A stretch of DNA of 64,000 bases from Chloroflexota bacterium (GTDB taxonomy: Bacteria > Chloroflexota > UBA11872). Location of the stretch: positions 1-64,000 of the forward strand of contig JAJDZU010000004.1 in assembly GCA_022824495.1 (NCBI GenBank), given 5' to 3'. The position numbers and the translations under genes were made by a program. Positions 8,565-16,616 of the stretch are shown in pieces (the stretch's first letter is position 1; the number at the start of each line of letters is the position of its first letter). Below the pieces are notes generated by a model. It saw nothing but the letters and a program-made list of their open reading frames with translations, had not been told where the DNA came from and ran no database searches.

Positions 8565-9437
8565 ATGGGTCCAGCGATGCGAGTTGGCGAGCCGGCGAAG
8601 CGTCCCCCCAGTCGGCGCATATTTGCGGAGAGCGCACGTGAGTTGGCGCTGTACCGCTGCACCGTGTACCCGACGCGGGTGGCCACGCAGCGCTGCGACC
8701 ACTGCGCGCGGCTGTTTTGCGACGAGGCGCTGAACGACTCGGACTGGGGCTACGTGTGCGACGTCTGCCAGGGGCAGTTGGAACGCAGAGTCGAACTGGA
8801 CCGTACGGCGTTGCGCCGGAACGTTATTTCGTGGAACTGGCTGCCGGTGGGGATTGTGCTGGGGCTCTCGTTGCTGATGGCGGTGCAGCTGTTCATCGTG
8901 TCGAACGGGAGCGACCTGCGGGGCGACCTGGCGGTGAAGATGCGGCTGCTGTTCGATGGGGCGGATCGCAGCCGCGGGGCGCTGGTGTCGGCTTCGGCGG
9001 TGGGGGGACGGGCGCATTCGCCGGCGGGAGCGCAGGAGGGACACGGTCCGGAGATGCTGGTGGATGGCCTGAACGAATCGGACTTTGCGGCCTGGCGCTC
9101 GGCCGATGCCGTGTTGCCCCAGGACGTGGTGCTGAAGATGAATCTGCGGACGCCGATCGCGACGATCGACATCATGAATCACCCAGACGAGCCGGCGGAC
9201 AGTTATCCGCGGCAGGTGCAGGTGTTTACCTCGCGGGAGGTGGATCCGCGAGAGGATCCCAGCGGCCTGAAGTTCATTCGGCAGGCGGAACTGGATCCGG
9301 CGCCGAGCGTGCGGATTGAGATTCCGACGGAGGTGACGCGCTACGTGGTGCTGCGGTTGCTGGCGAACGGGGGGCATCGGGACTACGTATCGATTGGGGA
9401 GATCGAAGTGCGGGCGCGGGCGGAGAATGATGGGTAG
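8565..9437 (+). CDS. Zinc-finger, membrane-spanning protein with discoidin-like C-terminal domain
   Basis: A protein of up to 290 aa. Residues 31-70 hold paired cysteines, C-x2-C, C, C-x2-C, arranged like a B-box zinc finger (R-C-D-H-C, then Y-V-C-D-V-C). A hydrophobic segment of about 22 residues (W-L-P-V-G-I-V-L-G) follows near residue 92, and the outer part, from about 150, resembles a discoidin/F5-8C-type beta domain. The likely topology is a cytoplasmic zinc module and an extracellular binding domain. The start is uncertain: ATG at 8565 gives the longest protein, while TTG at 8643 starts just before the first cysteine and has a GGAG 12 nt upstream. Role unknown; adhesion or surface sensing is a guess. 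Confidence 0.7.
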   Translation: MGPAMRVGEPAKRPPSRRIFAESARELALYRCTVYPTRVATQRCDHCARLFCDEALNDSDWGYVCDVCQGQLERRVELDRTALRRNVISWNWLPVGIVLGLSLLMAVQLFIVSNGSDLRGDLAVKMRLLFDGADRSRGALVSASAVGGRAHSPAGAQEGHGPEMLVDGLNESDFAAWRSADAVLPQDVVLKMNLRTPIATIDIMNHPDEPADSYPRQVQVFTSREVDPREDPSGLKFIRQAELDPAPSVRIEIPTEVTRYVVLRLLANGGHRDYVSIGEIEVRARAENDG

Positions 9438-9480
9438 AGGGCGCCTCCCGCGGTTCCACCCCGCCTAGTCGGGAGCCGAT

Positions 9481-10425
9481 ATGGCCGAACCGGCGGAGCG
9501 TTTCGAGTTGACCTATGCGGGCGAGGTGCGGGGGGCGAGGTTGGATGTGGTCCTGGCGGAGTCGTTGGCGGACGTTTCGAGATCTCGGGCGGCGCGGCTG
9601 ATCCGGGACGGGCAGGTGAAAGTGAACGGTCGGGCGGCCGCGCCGTCGCGGCGGCTGCGAGACGGGGACATCGTGCAAGGCCAGGTACCGGCGGTGACGC
9701 AAGAGCTTGAGCCGGAGCCGGGGACGTTGAGCCGGCTGCTGACGACCGGTGAATTCGTGGCGGTGGATAAGCCGGCGGGAATGGTGATGCACCCGGGGGC
9801 GGGCGCCAGCAGCGGGACGCTGGCGCACCGGCTGCTGGCGCACTACCCGGAGCTTGCGGGCGTGGGGCACCCGCGGCGACCGGGCATCGTGCACCGGCTG
9901 GACAAGGGCACGTCGGGGGTGGTGCTGATCGCGCGCACGCCGGCGATGTACGCGCACCTGGCACGGGCGTTCGAGCAGCGGGCGGTGCGCAAGCGGTACT
10001 TGCTGATTGCACGTGGGACGCCGGATCCGCCACGAGGGCGGATCGACGCGCCGATCGGACGGCACCCGTCGCACAGGACGCGGATGGCGGTGGCGCGGCG
10101 GGGACGGGCGGCCGTGACGAATTACCGGGTGCTGAATCGTTCAGGAGGCACGGCGCTGGTGGAGGCCGGCCCAGTGACCGGGCGCACGCACCAGATCCGG
10201 GTGCACATGGCGGCGATCGGTCACCCCATCCTGGGCGACGCGGCCTACGGCGGGCAGACGGCGGCCGGACGGGTGATGTTGCACGCGTGGACGCTGCGTT
10301 TCGAGGACGGTGTTGGAGGTCCCTGGCTGGCGGCCTCAGCGCCGCCGGAGGACTTTCAGCGCGCGGCGGCTGACCTTGGTCTCACGCTGCCGGACACGCC
10401 GGTTTCAGGACCGGAGGCGCGTTAG
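9481..10425 (+). CDS. rluD: RluA/RluD family 23S rRNA pseudouridine synthase
   Basis: A 314-aa enzyme that isomerises uridine to pseudouridine in large-subunit rRNA, matching RluD in architecture. An S4 RNA-binding domain occupies about residues 15-75, and the catalytic core follows. The catalytic aspartate lies in H-R-L-D-K-G-T-S-G near residue 140, and G-R-T-H-Q-I-R-V-H supplies the second conserved box. The ATG at 9481 is in good position. The gene ends in a 4-nt stop-codon overlap with convergent tatC. The exact rRNA target cannot be fixed from sequence; RluD, RluC and RluA paralogues look alike. Confidence 0.9.
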   Translation: MAEPAERFELTYAGEVRGARLDVVLAESLADVSRSRAARLIRDGQVKVNGRAAAPSRRLRDGDIVQGQVPAVTQELEPEPGTLSRLLTTGEFVAVDKPAGMVMHPGAGASSGTLAHRLLAHYPELAGVGHPRRPGIVHRLDKGTSGVVLIARTPAMYAHLARAFEQRAVRKRYLLIARGTPDPPRGRIDAPIGRHPSHRTRMAVARRGRAAVTNYRVLNRSGGTALVEAGPVTGRTHQIRVHMAAIGHPILGDAAYGGQTAAGRVMLHAWTLRFEDGVGGPWLAASAPPEDFQRAAADLGLTLPDTPVSGPEAR

Positions 10426-11246
10426 GCGGTGGTGGGTACCGAGCCGTCGTCAGGGTCCGGTTCGGGCTCCGTCTCGTCGTCATCGGGCCGGTCAGCGGGC
10501 GCAGCCACGCGGGCCAGGACGACGCCGACTTCGTAAAGGGCGTACAGCGGAATCCCCACCGAGGCCTGGGTGAACGGGTCGGGCGTTGGGGTGATGATGG
10601 CCGAGATGACGGCGATGGCCACGATGGCGTAGCGGCGCTGTTGGGCAAGGCTATCGGCGGTGACGATGCCGATTTTGGCGAGGGCAAAGATGATGAACGG
10701 GGTTTCGAACGCCAGCCCGACGGCCAGCAGGATGCGTAAGACAAACGAGACCCAGCCGTCGACGGTGAACTCCGTGCTGATGGTGGCGGGCGCGAATCCG
10801 GCCAGGAAGCCGACCGTGAAGCGCAGCACGATGAACCAGGCGAAGGAAACCCCGGCCAGGAAGGCCAGCGCGATGGCCGGGATACTCATGAATATCCAGC
10901 GGCGTTCGTGCGGATAGAGACCGGGAGCCACGAAGGCCAGGACCTGATAGACGACGATAGGGCTGGCAAGGCCGAAGCCGACGATGAACGAGATCTTGAC
11001 GAAGGTGAAGAGCGTCTCGGTGACGGCGATTTGCTGCAGCACGGCGCCGCGGGGGAGCGGCAGTTGGACGAAGTGGAAGACGAAGTCCTTGAACGGCCAG
11101 ACCACGAAACTGGCGAGGATGATCGCCAGAATGGCAACCGTGAGCCGCTTGCGCAGCTCATCCAGGTGCTCGCGCAGCGACATGACGCCGCCGAGTTCTT
11201 CCTGGGGTTGGGTGGGGTCGGTGAGGGCCTGGTCGGCTTCGGCCAT
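10422..11246 (-). CDS. tatC: Sec-independent protein translocase TatC
   Basis: A 274-aa six-helix membrane protein, the receptor for twin-arginine signal peptides. The N-terminal signature M-S-L-R-E-H-L-D-E-L-R-K-R-L appears at about residues 22-35, and F-x-P-G-L-Y-P-H-E-R-R matches the conserved first cytoplasmic loop. The C-terminal 30 residues form an acidic Asp/Glu/Pro tail. It is the last gene of the fakA-to-tatC operon, 4 bp after nusB. No tatA is in the window. The solute-binding lipoprotein at 1120 is a plausible client. Confidence 0.95.
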   Translation of the reverse strand: MAEADQALTDPTQPQEELGGVMSLREHLDELRKRLTVAILAIILASFVVWPFKDFVFHFVQLPLPRGAVLQQIAVTETLFTFVKISFIVGFGLASPIVVYQVLAFVAPGLYPHERRWIFMSIPAIALAFLAGVSFAWFIVLRFTVGFLAGFAPATISTEFTVDGWVSFVLRILLAVGLAFETPFIIFALAKIGIVTADSLAQQRRYAIVAIAVISAIITPTPDPFTQASVGIPLYALYEVGVVLARVAAPADRPDDDETEPEPDPDDGSVPTTA

Positions 11247-11250
11247 TCGG

Positions 11251-11697
11251 TCAGCCTTGGTGGTAAGGCGCGGCGGAAGTCGCGCCCTGTCGCACGTATG
11301 ATCCTAACGCCCCGTTGATCATTGGGGCGGCGCCTTCGGCGCAATAGCGCTTGGCCAGTTCCACCGCTTCGTTGATGACGACGGCCACGGGGATGTCCCG
11401 GCCGTCGAGTTCGGCGATGGCGATGCGCATGATCGCGACATCCAGACGGGCCATCTGGTCCACAGGCCAGGCGGGGGTAAGGCACCCAATGACGGCGTCA
11501 AGCTGGTCGCGTCTTGCATTGACCATTTCTACGAGCCGGCGCGAATAGGCGGCCGTGTCTTCATCAAGGCGCAGTTCGCGCTCGCGGGTGTCCAGGAGTT
11601 CAAGCGGGGGGCGCTGGGCCATGTCAGCTTCGTAGATCAATCGCATCGCAGTTTCGCGCGCCAGCCGCCGGCCGCGCCGTCGCCGTCGCGCGGCCAC
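11251..11697 (-). CDS. nusB: Transcription antitermination protein NusB
   Basis: A 148-aa all-alpha RNA-binding protein that, with NusE/S10, binds boxA in rRNA leaders. The N-terminus is very basic (A-R-R-R-R-R-G-R-R-L-A-R-E), then A-M-R-L-I-Y-E-A-D, and D-V-A-I-M-R-I-A-I-A-E-L and V-I-N-E-A-V-E-L-A-K-R-Y are classic NusB boxes. The open frame runs back to 12309 through accC, but the GTG at 11697, 4 nt after the accC stop, is the sensible start. Overlapping spacing with accC and tatC implies co-transcription. Confidence 0.92.
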   Translation of the reverse strand: MAARRRRRGRRLARETAMRLIYEADMAQRPPLELLDTRERELRLDEDTAAYSRRLVEMVNARRDQLDAVIGCLTPAWPVDQMARLDVAIMRIAIAELDGRDIPVAVVINEAVELAKRYCAEGAAPMINGALGSYVRQGATSAAPYHQG

Positions 11698-11701
11698 AGG
11701 C

Positions 11702-13060
11702 CTAACCGACGGATTCCGCAAGGGGGACGGGCGTGCCCGAGACGTATTCCAAGTCATAGTCGGCCGAGACAAAGCGCTGATCCTGCAGGATGGCCCTGAG
11801 CAAGTCCAGGTTAGTAGCGGGGCCTTCGATGCGGGCTTCGGCCAGGGCGCGGCGGGAACGTTGGATCGCTTCGTCGCGGGTGTCGCCGTAGACGATGAGC
11901 TTGGCCAGCAGGGAGTCGTAGAAGGGCGAAACTTCGCAGCCGGCGTAAAGGTGAGTGTCCAGTCGAACGCCGGGGCCGCCGGGCAACCGCAGGCCTGTGA
12001 CGGTACCGGCATCGGGGCGGAAGTCGCGTTCGGGGTCTTCGGCGAGCAGGCGGAATTCGATGGCGTGGCCGGTGAGCCGGATGTCGCGCTGGCGCAGGCC
12101 GGTGGGTTCGCCGGCGGCGATCTGGAGTTGCGCCCGCACGATGTCGATGCCGGTGATTTCCTCGGTGGCGGGATGCTCCACCTGGATGCGGGTGTTGGTC
12201 TCGATGAAGTAGAAGCGATTCTGATCGTCGAGGAGGAATTCGACCGTGCCGGCGCCGCGGTAGTTGATGGATTCGGCAAGGCGGACGGCGGCACGCGCGA
12301 CGCGATCACCCTGACGACCGCTGAGGCTCGGGGCTGGGGCTTCCTCGATCAGCTTCTGGAAGCGGCGCTGGATGGAGCACTCGCGGTGGCCGAGGTGCAC
12401 GACGCTGGAGCCATCGCCCAGGACCTGAACCTCGACATGGCGCGAACGTTGAATCTGCTTTTCGACGTAGAGGTCGGCATTGCCGAACGAGCTGCGGGCC
12501 TCGGCCTGGGCCAGCGGGAAGAGGGTGACGAGATCGTCGACATCGCTGATGCGACGGATGCCGCGCCCGCCGCCGCCGCCAGCAGCCTTGAGCATGACGG
12601 GGAAGCCGATTTCGCGGGCGATTGACTTGGCCTCGTTAACGTCGGCCACCGGGCCGTCGGACCCGGGAATGACCGGCAGGCCGGCCTCGAGGGCGGCTTC
12701 GCGGGCGCGGGTTTTTTCGCCCATCATGCGCATGTTTTCGGGTGTGGGACCGATGAAGGTGATGCGGTAGCGTTCGCAGGCTTCGGCGAAATAGGCGTTT
12801 TCGGCCAGGAATCCGGCGCCGGGATGCACGGCGTCGCAGCCGGTGTTGAGTCCGGCGGCGATGATGTGGGGAACATTCAGATAACTGGCCGCGACCGGCG
12901 CGGGGCCGATGCAGACCGATTCATCGGCCATCTGAACAGGGAGCCCGTCGGCGTCGGCTTCGGAGTAGATCGCGACTGTGCGCACGCCCATATCGCGGCA
13001 GGCACGAATGATCCGAACCGCCATCTCGCCCCGGTTGGCGACGAGGACTTTGTCGAACAC
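11702..13060 (-). CDS. accC: Biotin carboxylase subunit of acetyl-CoA carboxylase (or related acyl-CoA carboxylase)
   Basis: A 452-aa ATP-grasp enzyme that carboxylates biotin, the first half-reaction of malonyl-CoA formation. Signatures: F-D-K-V-L-V-A-N-R-G-E at the start, glycine-rich G-G-G-G-G-R-G-I near residue 165, the E-C-S-I-Q-R-R loop, and the catalytic R-I-Q-V-E-H-P near residue 290. The usual H-P-G-Y-G-F is H-P-G-A-G-F here. The start is GTG at 13060, three bases after the fabG stop. No accB, accA or accD is adjacent, so its partners are elsewhere; propionyl- or methylcrotonyl-CoA carboxylase alpha subunits are longer and carry a biotinyl domain, absent here. Confidence 0.92.
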   Translation of the reverse strand: MFDKVLVANRGEMAVRIIRACRDMGVRTVAIYSEADADGLPVQMADESVCIGPAPVAASYLNVPHIIAAGLNTGCDAVHPGAGFLAENAYFAEACERYRITFIGPTPENMRMMGEKTRAREAALEAGLPVIPGSDGPVADVNEAKSIAREIGFPVMLKAAGGGGGRGIRRISDVDDLVTLFPLAQAEARSSFGNADLYVEKQIQRSRHVEVQVLGDGSSVVHLGHRECSIQRRFQKLIEEAPAPSLSGRQGDRVARAAVRLAESINYRGAGTVEFLLDDQNRFYFIETNTRIQVEHPATEEITGIDIVRAQLQIAAGEPTGLRQRDIRLTGHAIEFRLLAEDPERDFRPDAGTVTGLRLPGGPGVRLDTHLYAGCEVSPFYDSLLAKLIVYGDTRDEAIQRSRRALAEARIEGPATNLDLLRAILQDQRFVSADYDLEYVSGTPVPLAESVG

Positions 13061-13063
13061 CGG

Positions 13064-13822
13064 TCAGCCCATGGCGAGGCCGCCGTCAACGGTCAAGACG
13101 TGACCGGTGACGTAGGCGCCGTCATCCGACGCGAGAAAGGCCACCGCGCCGGCGATGTCATCCGCGTCGGCAAACCGGCCCAGCGGGATGGCGTTCAGCG
13201 CTTTGTCGCGCAGTTGCTCGGGGATGACGTCGGTGAGCGGTGAAATGACAAAGCCAGGCGCGACCGCGTTGACGGTAATGCCGCGGCTGCCGACTTCCTG
13301 GGCCAGGGCGCGGGTAAAGCCGATCAAGCCGGCCTTGGCGGCGGCGTAGTTGGCCTGGCCGGCGTTGCCGCGCAGACCGACAACGGACGCGATGTTGATG
13401 ATGCGGCCGCTGCGCTGGCGGATCATGGCCCGGACGGCGCGCCGCGAGCAGACGAAGGCGGAACGGAGGTTGGTGTTCATCACGGTGTCCCACTGTTCGT
13501 CGGACATTCGCATCAGCAGGCTGTCGCGGGTGGTTCCGGCGTTGTTGACGAGCACGTCGAGGCCGCCCAGAGCTTCCTGAGCCTGGTCCACGATTAACTC
13601 GGCGCCTTCGACCGTGGACAGGTCGGCACCAATGACGACGGCGCTTCCGCCGTTGGAGCGAATCTCGGAGGCGAGTTCGTCGGCCTGCTTCGCATTCGAG
13701 TTGTAGTGCAGGACCAGGTCGGCGCCTTCCGCCGCCAGCCGACGCGCAAAGCCGCGGCCGAGCGCGCCGGAAGCGCCGGTGACGAGCGTGCGTGCCCCGG
13801 TCAGGCGCGCGTCATTACTCAT
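13064..13822 (-). CDS. fabG: 3-oxoacyl-[acyl-carrier-protein] reductase
   Basis: A 252-aa classical short-chain dehydrogenase that reduces 3-oxoacyl-ACP with NADPH in fatty-acid elongation. It shows T-G-A-S-G-A-L-G-R-G for cofactor binding, N-N-A-G, the catalytic serine in N-I-A-S-V-V-G, and Y-A-A-A-K. The C-terminal V-T-G-H-V-L-T-V-D-G-G is typical. The first 8 nt overlap the end of fabD, giving translational coupling. Position between fabD and accC makes FabG more likely than a catabolic SDR. Confidence 0.93.
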   Translation of the reverse strand: MSNDARLTGARTLVTGASGALGRGFARRLAAEGADLVLHYNSNAKQADELASEIRSNGGSAVVIGADLSTVEGAELIVDQAQEALGGLDVLVNNAGTTRDSLLMRMSDEQWDTVMNTNLRSAFVCSRRAVRAMIRQRSGRIINIASVVGLRGNAGQANYAAAKAGLIGFTRALAQEVGSRGITVNAVAPGFVISPLTDVIPEQLRDKALNAIPLGRFADADDIAGAVAFLASDDGAYVTGHVLTVDGGLAMG

Positions 13823-14813
13823 TGGTCAGCGCAGCGGCAACCGCGGAGGCCGAATCCATGTCGCTCACGTTATGCAGGGCAATGCCTTTCACCGTGCGCC
13901 GCAGCATGCCGGTAAGGACGGAACCGTGTCCAAATTCGACGATATGTCGCACGCCCAAGGCCTCAACTGCACGAATGCCATCCAGCCAGCGGACGGGCGC
14001 CGCAATGTGATTCGCGAGTTCAGCCCGAATAGCCGATGGGTCAGTAAGTCGAACAGCGTCGATGTTACTGATCAGAGGCACGGCCGGGGGATCAATGCCG
14101 ACGGCCACCAGCCGGTCGTGCATGGCGGCCCGTGCCGGCAACATGGCGACCGAGTGGAACGCGCCGACGACGTTGAGCGGAATCACGCGGCGCGCCCCGG
14201 CCTTGCGGCCCTGGCTGACAATGCGGTCGATCGCAGCCAAGTCGCCCGCCACGACTACCTGTCGCGGAGCATTTACGTTGGCAACGGCCACGTAGCTTCC
14301 GGGGATTTCCGTGCGGATCGACTCGGTCAGATCCTCGACGGCGTCAAGGCCCAAGCCGAGAATCGCCGCCATGCGGCCGGGCTTTTGGAAGGCTGCGGCC
14401 GCCATGAAGCGACCACGGTCGCGAACGAGCGCGACAGCCTCGCCGATCGGCGTGCAGCCAGCAGCCACGACGGCGGACACAAGCCCAACGCTATGTCCGG
14501 CGAGGGCAACAACATTCAGCGGATAGCCGTTGGCCCCAACGGCGGCGCCGTGTGCGCCGAGCACCTGGTTGAAAGCAGCGACGGCAGCCACCGACGCAGC
14601 CACGATGGCTGGTTGCTGGACGTCCGTTGGACGCAAGTCGTCGTCGTTACCGTTCTCGGTCAGACGGCTGAGTGAGGTGCCGTAACCGGCGTCGGCTGCC
14701 TGCCAGACGCCGCGGGCCGCAGCCGAGGAATCCCGCAGATCGCGGCCCATCCCCGGCGCCTGCGAACCCTGACCCGGAAAGACAAACGCAACCCGGGCCA
14801 GTTCAGGGGCCAT
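13815..14813 (-). CDS. fabD: Malonyl CoA-acyl carrier protein transacylase
   Basis: A 332-aa enzyme that transfers malonate from CoA to ACP. F-P-G-Q-G-S-Q-x-x-G-M-G is present at the N-terminus, the nucleophilic serine lies in G-H-S-V-G near residue 107, where most FabD have G-H-S-L-G-E, and the catalytic histidine is in G-A-F-H-S near residue 218. The box Q-P-A-I is also intact. The ATG at 14813 follows rpmF by 24 bp but has no strong ribosome-binding site. plsX and fabH, which usually precede fabD, and acpP, which usually follows fabG, are missing from the cluster. Confidence 0.93.
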   Translation of the reverse strand: MAPELARVAFVFPGQGSQAPGMGRDLRDSSAAARGVWQAADAGYGTSLSRLTENGNDDDLRPTDVQQPAIVAASVAAVAAFNQVLGAHGAAVGANGYPLNVVALAGHSVGLVSAVVAAGCTPIGEAVALVRDRGRFMAAAAFQKPGRMAAILGLGLDAVEDLTESIRTEIPGSYVAVANVNAPRQVVVAGDLAAIDRIVSQGRKAGARRVIPLNVVGAFHSVAMLPARAAMHDRLVAVGIDPPAVPLISNIDAVRLTDPSAIRAELANHIAAPVRWLDGIRAVEALGVRHIVEFGHGSVLTGMLRRTVKGIALHNVSDMDSASAVAAALTNE

Positions 14814-14837
14814 GGAGGTTGGGACGGGATTTCCCGG

Positions 14838-15038
14838 CTAGCGGTACTTGACGGCTTGGTCTGAAGGCTCGATGACCAGATTGCCGCGGTAGTTCCCGCA
14901 AAGGGGACACACCTGGTGACTGACCACCAGCCGATGGCAGGTCGGACAGCGCCCGAGATTCGGCCGGCGCGCACGGGCCGAATGGCGACGAGCGCGCGAA
15001 CGCGAACGGGTGAGCCGACGTTTGGGTAGAGGAGTCAT
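14838..15038 (-). CDS. rpmF: 50S ribosomal protein bL32
   Basis: A 66-aa basic ribosomal protein. The N-terminal half is Arg-rich, and a zinc ribbon is visible as C-P-T-C ... C-P-L-C in residues 31-47. It sits 9 bp after the YceD-family gene, the arrangement seen in many bacteria where yceD, rpmF and fab genes are co-transcribed. ATG start at 15038. Confidence 0.95.
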   Translation of the reverse strand: MTPLPKRRLTRSRSRARRHSARARRPNLGRCPTCHRLVVSHQVCPLCGNYRGNLVIEPSDQAVKYR

Positions 15039-15047
15039 ATCCCGCCA

Positions 15048-15569
15048 TTATCCATGAGAATCACCGTCTTGGTGGAGCATTTGGCGGCGCAGGCGCTCCA
15101 ACGGCGCAAGCCGAGGGTCAAGCGCGCGAGCCGTGACCGGCTGATCGAGCAACGGGCTCCGGCATTGACCAGGGCAGACCACGCGCGGCGGAAGCTCGCT
15201 GATCGCAGCTTCCGCCAGCACCGGCGACAGGTCCAGGTTGTGACCCCGGTCCAGCAGCCAGCGGTCGTCCGGATCCACGGGACCGCCGCGCACCGGGTCG
15301 ATACATGGCACAAACTGATCGTCGAGGTCGAAGGCGAGTTGCAAATCCAGATCGTCCATGCAGCGAGCACAGGGGACGCGGACCACAGTGCGCATCCGCC
15401 CGGTGACGAGAATGGCATCAGAGAGTCGGGTGAGTTGCGCCACACCGCGCACCGTGCCAATGACTTCCGGCACGTCGAGTACATCGGGCCTCGCCGACAC
15501 GTCGACGGTGCGACGTGAGCCTGAGGTCTGCGCTAGCAACCGCGCCACGTTGAAGATGTAATCGGCCAC
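15048..15569 (-). CDS. YceD family (DUF177) rRNA accumulation protein
   Basis: A 173-aa member of the YceD/DUF177 family, linked in other bacteria and plastids to 23S rRNA processing or accumulation. The family pattern of a cysteine pair, here C-A-R-C near residue 68, and an acidic stretch (D-L-D-D-Q-F) is present. A second cysteine pair, C-P-G-Q-C near residue 136, replaces the usual C-x-x-L-C. It starts with GTG at 15569 and is directly upstream of rpmF, its usual partner. Confidence 0.8.
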   Translation of the reverse strand: MADYIFNVARLLAQTSGSRRTVDVSARPDVLDVPEVIGTVRGVAQLTRLSDAILVTGRMRTVVRVPCARCMDDLDLQLAFDLDDQFVPCIDPVRGGPVDPDDRWLLDRGHNLDLSPVLAEAAISELPPRVVCPGQCRSPLLDQPVTARALDPRLAPLERLRRQMLHQDGDSHG

Positions 15570-15610
15570 CGGCGACCCTCGGGTCGAGCCCGCGAGCAGT
15601 TTAACTCGCG

Positions 15611-16090
15611 TTAGGCGGATTCCTCGTCAAACTCAACCGGCTCGACCTCGCCCTGGTCCAGCGCGGCGACGCCACGGCGGATGCTGGTGAGATGCGACTC
15701 GAGCCGGCCCTCCAGATCGCGCAGCATGGTCAGCGCGTAGAGATCCATCTCCTCGCGCGAGGCGTCAAGCCGCTCCTCGGCTTCCTGCACCAGATTGAGG
15801 GCATGCGCCTCGGCCTGCTTTACGATTTCTTCATCGCGAATCATCTGTTCGGACTGCTCGCGGGCCTCCTGGACGATGCGCTCGGCCTCCATCTGGGCCG
15901 CCTGCGGAATCTGATCACGCTGGCGCATTACGCGTCGGGCTTCCCGGATTTCCTCGGGAATACGGATTCGCATTTCGTCCACGACCGTCAGCATGGCGCG
16001 CTCGTCAACCATCACCTTGTGGGTCAATGGCACGCGTTGAGCATGACGCAGCAGCGTCTCCAAGCGTTCAATGAGGTTTATGAGATCGAT
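15611..16090 (-). CDS. Coiled-coil protein, DivIVA/ATP-synthase-b-like, conserved beside rpmF cluster
   Basis: A largely helical cytoplasmic protein of 159 aa. It contains V-P-L-T-H-K-V-M-V-D-E, then R-I-P-E-E-I-R-E-A-R-R-V, a long heptad-rich coiled coil and an acidic tail. Proteins of this pattern are common in Chloroflexi and some Firmicutes genomes near coaD and rpmF, usually labelled ATPase or DivIVA-like; the role is unknown. The first ordinary start codon is TTG at 16063, but homology-like sequence (D-L-I-N-L-I-E-R-L-E) extends to an ATC at 16090. That ATC lies 9 nt after a perfect GGAGGT overlapping the coaD stop, so I place the start there with caution. Confidence 0.7.
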   Translation of the reverse strand: MDLINLIERLETLLRHAQRVPLTHKVMVDERAMLTVVDEMRIRIPEEIREARRVMRQRDQIPQAAQMEAERIVQEAREQSEQMIRDEEIVKQAEAHALNLVQEAEERLDASREEMDLYALTMLRDLEGRLESHLTSIRRGVAALDQGEVEPVEFDEESA

Positions 16091-16096
16091 GGCGAA

Positions 16097-16588
16097 CTAC
16101 CTCCGCCCTTGGGGTACGGCGAATTTCTCGCCGACGGCGGCCGCGACATTTGGCGGGACGAACGGCGCGACCGAACGGCCGAGCGCCCCGATCTCACGAA
16201 TGAGCGATGAACTGACGAATGCGTGCTCGGGCGCCGAGAGAAAGAACATGGTGTCGATATCGGGATGCAAGCGTCGATTCATGGCTGAGAGCGCAAATTC
16301 GTACTCGAAGTCTGACACCGCCCGCAGACCGCGAACCAGCACACCGGCCCCGGTATGTCGAGCAAAGTCTACGGTCAGCCCGGAGTAGATGCGCGCCTCA
16401 ACGTTCGGCAGGTGCGCCAGCGCGGTTTCCAGCAGCGCCAGGCGCTCGTCGGCGGTGAACAACGTGTCGCCGCGTTCGTTTTCGAATACACCGGCCACGA
16501 CCGTGTCGAAGACACCGGCCGTCCGGCTCAGGATGTCCATGTGCCCGTTGGTGACCGGGTCGAAGGTCGCGGGAAACAGCGCGCGCAC
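16097..16588 (-). CDS. coaD: Phosphopantetheine adenylyltransferase
   Basis: A 163-aa nucleotidyltransferase that makes dephospho-CoA from phosphopantetheine and ATP. F-P-A-T-F-D-P-V-T-N-G-H-M-D contains the T-x-G-H motif, R-G-L-R-A-V-S-D-F-E-Y-E matches the substrate loop, and S-S-S-L-I-R-E replaces the common I-S-S-T-x-V-R-E. The frame is open further upstream, but GTG at 16588 with AAGGA 8 nt before it gives the standard N-terminus. It follows rsmD, a very common pairing. Confidence 0.95.
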   Translation of the reverse strand: MRALFPATFDPVTNGHMDILSRTAGVFDTVVAGVFENERGDTLFTADERLALLETALAHLPNVEARIYSGLTVDFARHTGAGVLVRGLRAVSDFEYEFALSAMNRRLHPDIDTMFFLSAPEHAFVSSSLIREIGALGRSVAPFVPPNVAAAVGEKFAVPQGRR

Positions 16589-16616
16589 GGCCTGTCCTTC
16601 CAACACACCCCGCGCA

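Noticed and set aside
11698-12309. N-terminal extension of the nusB frame
   Set aside because: Lies inside accC in another frame, is Ser/Pro/Ala-rich, and NusB begins at the GTG after the accC stop.
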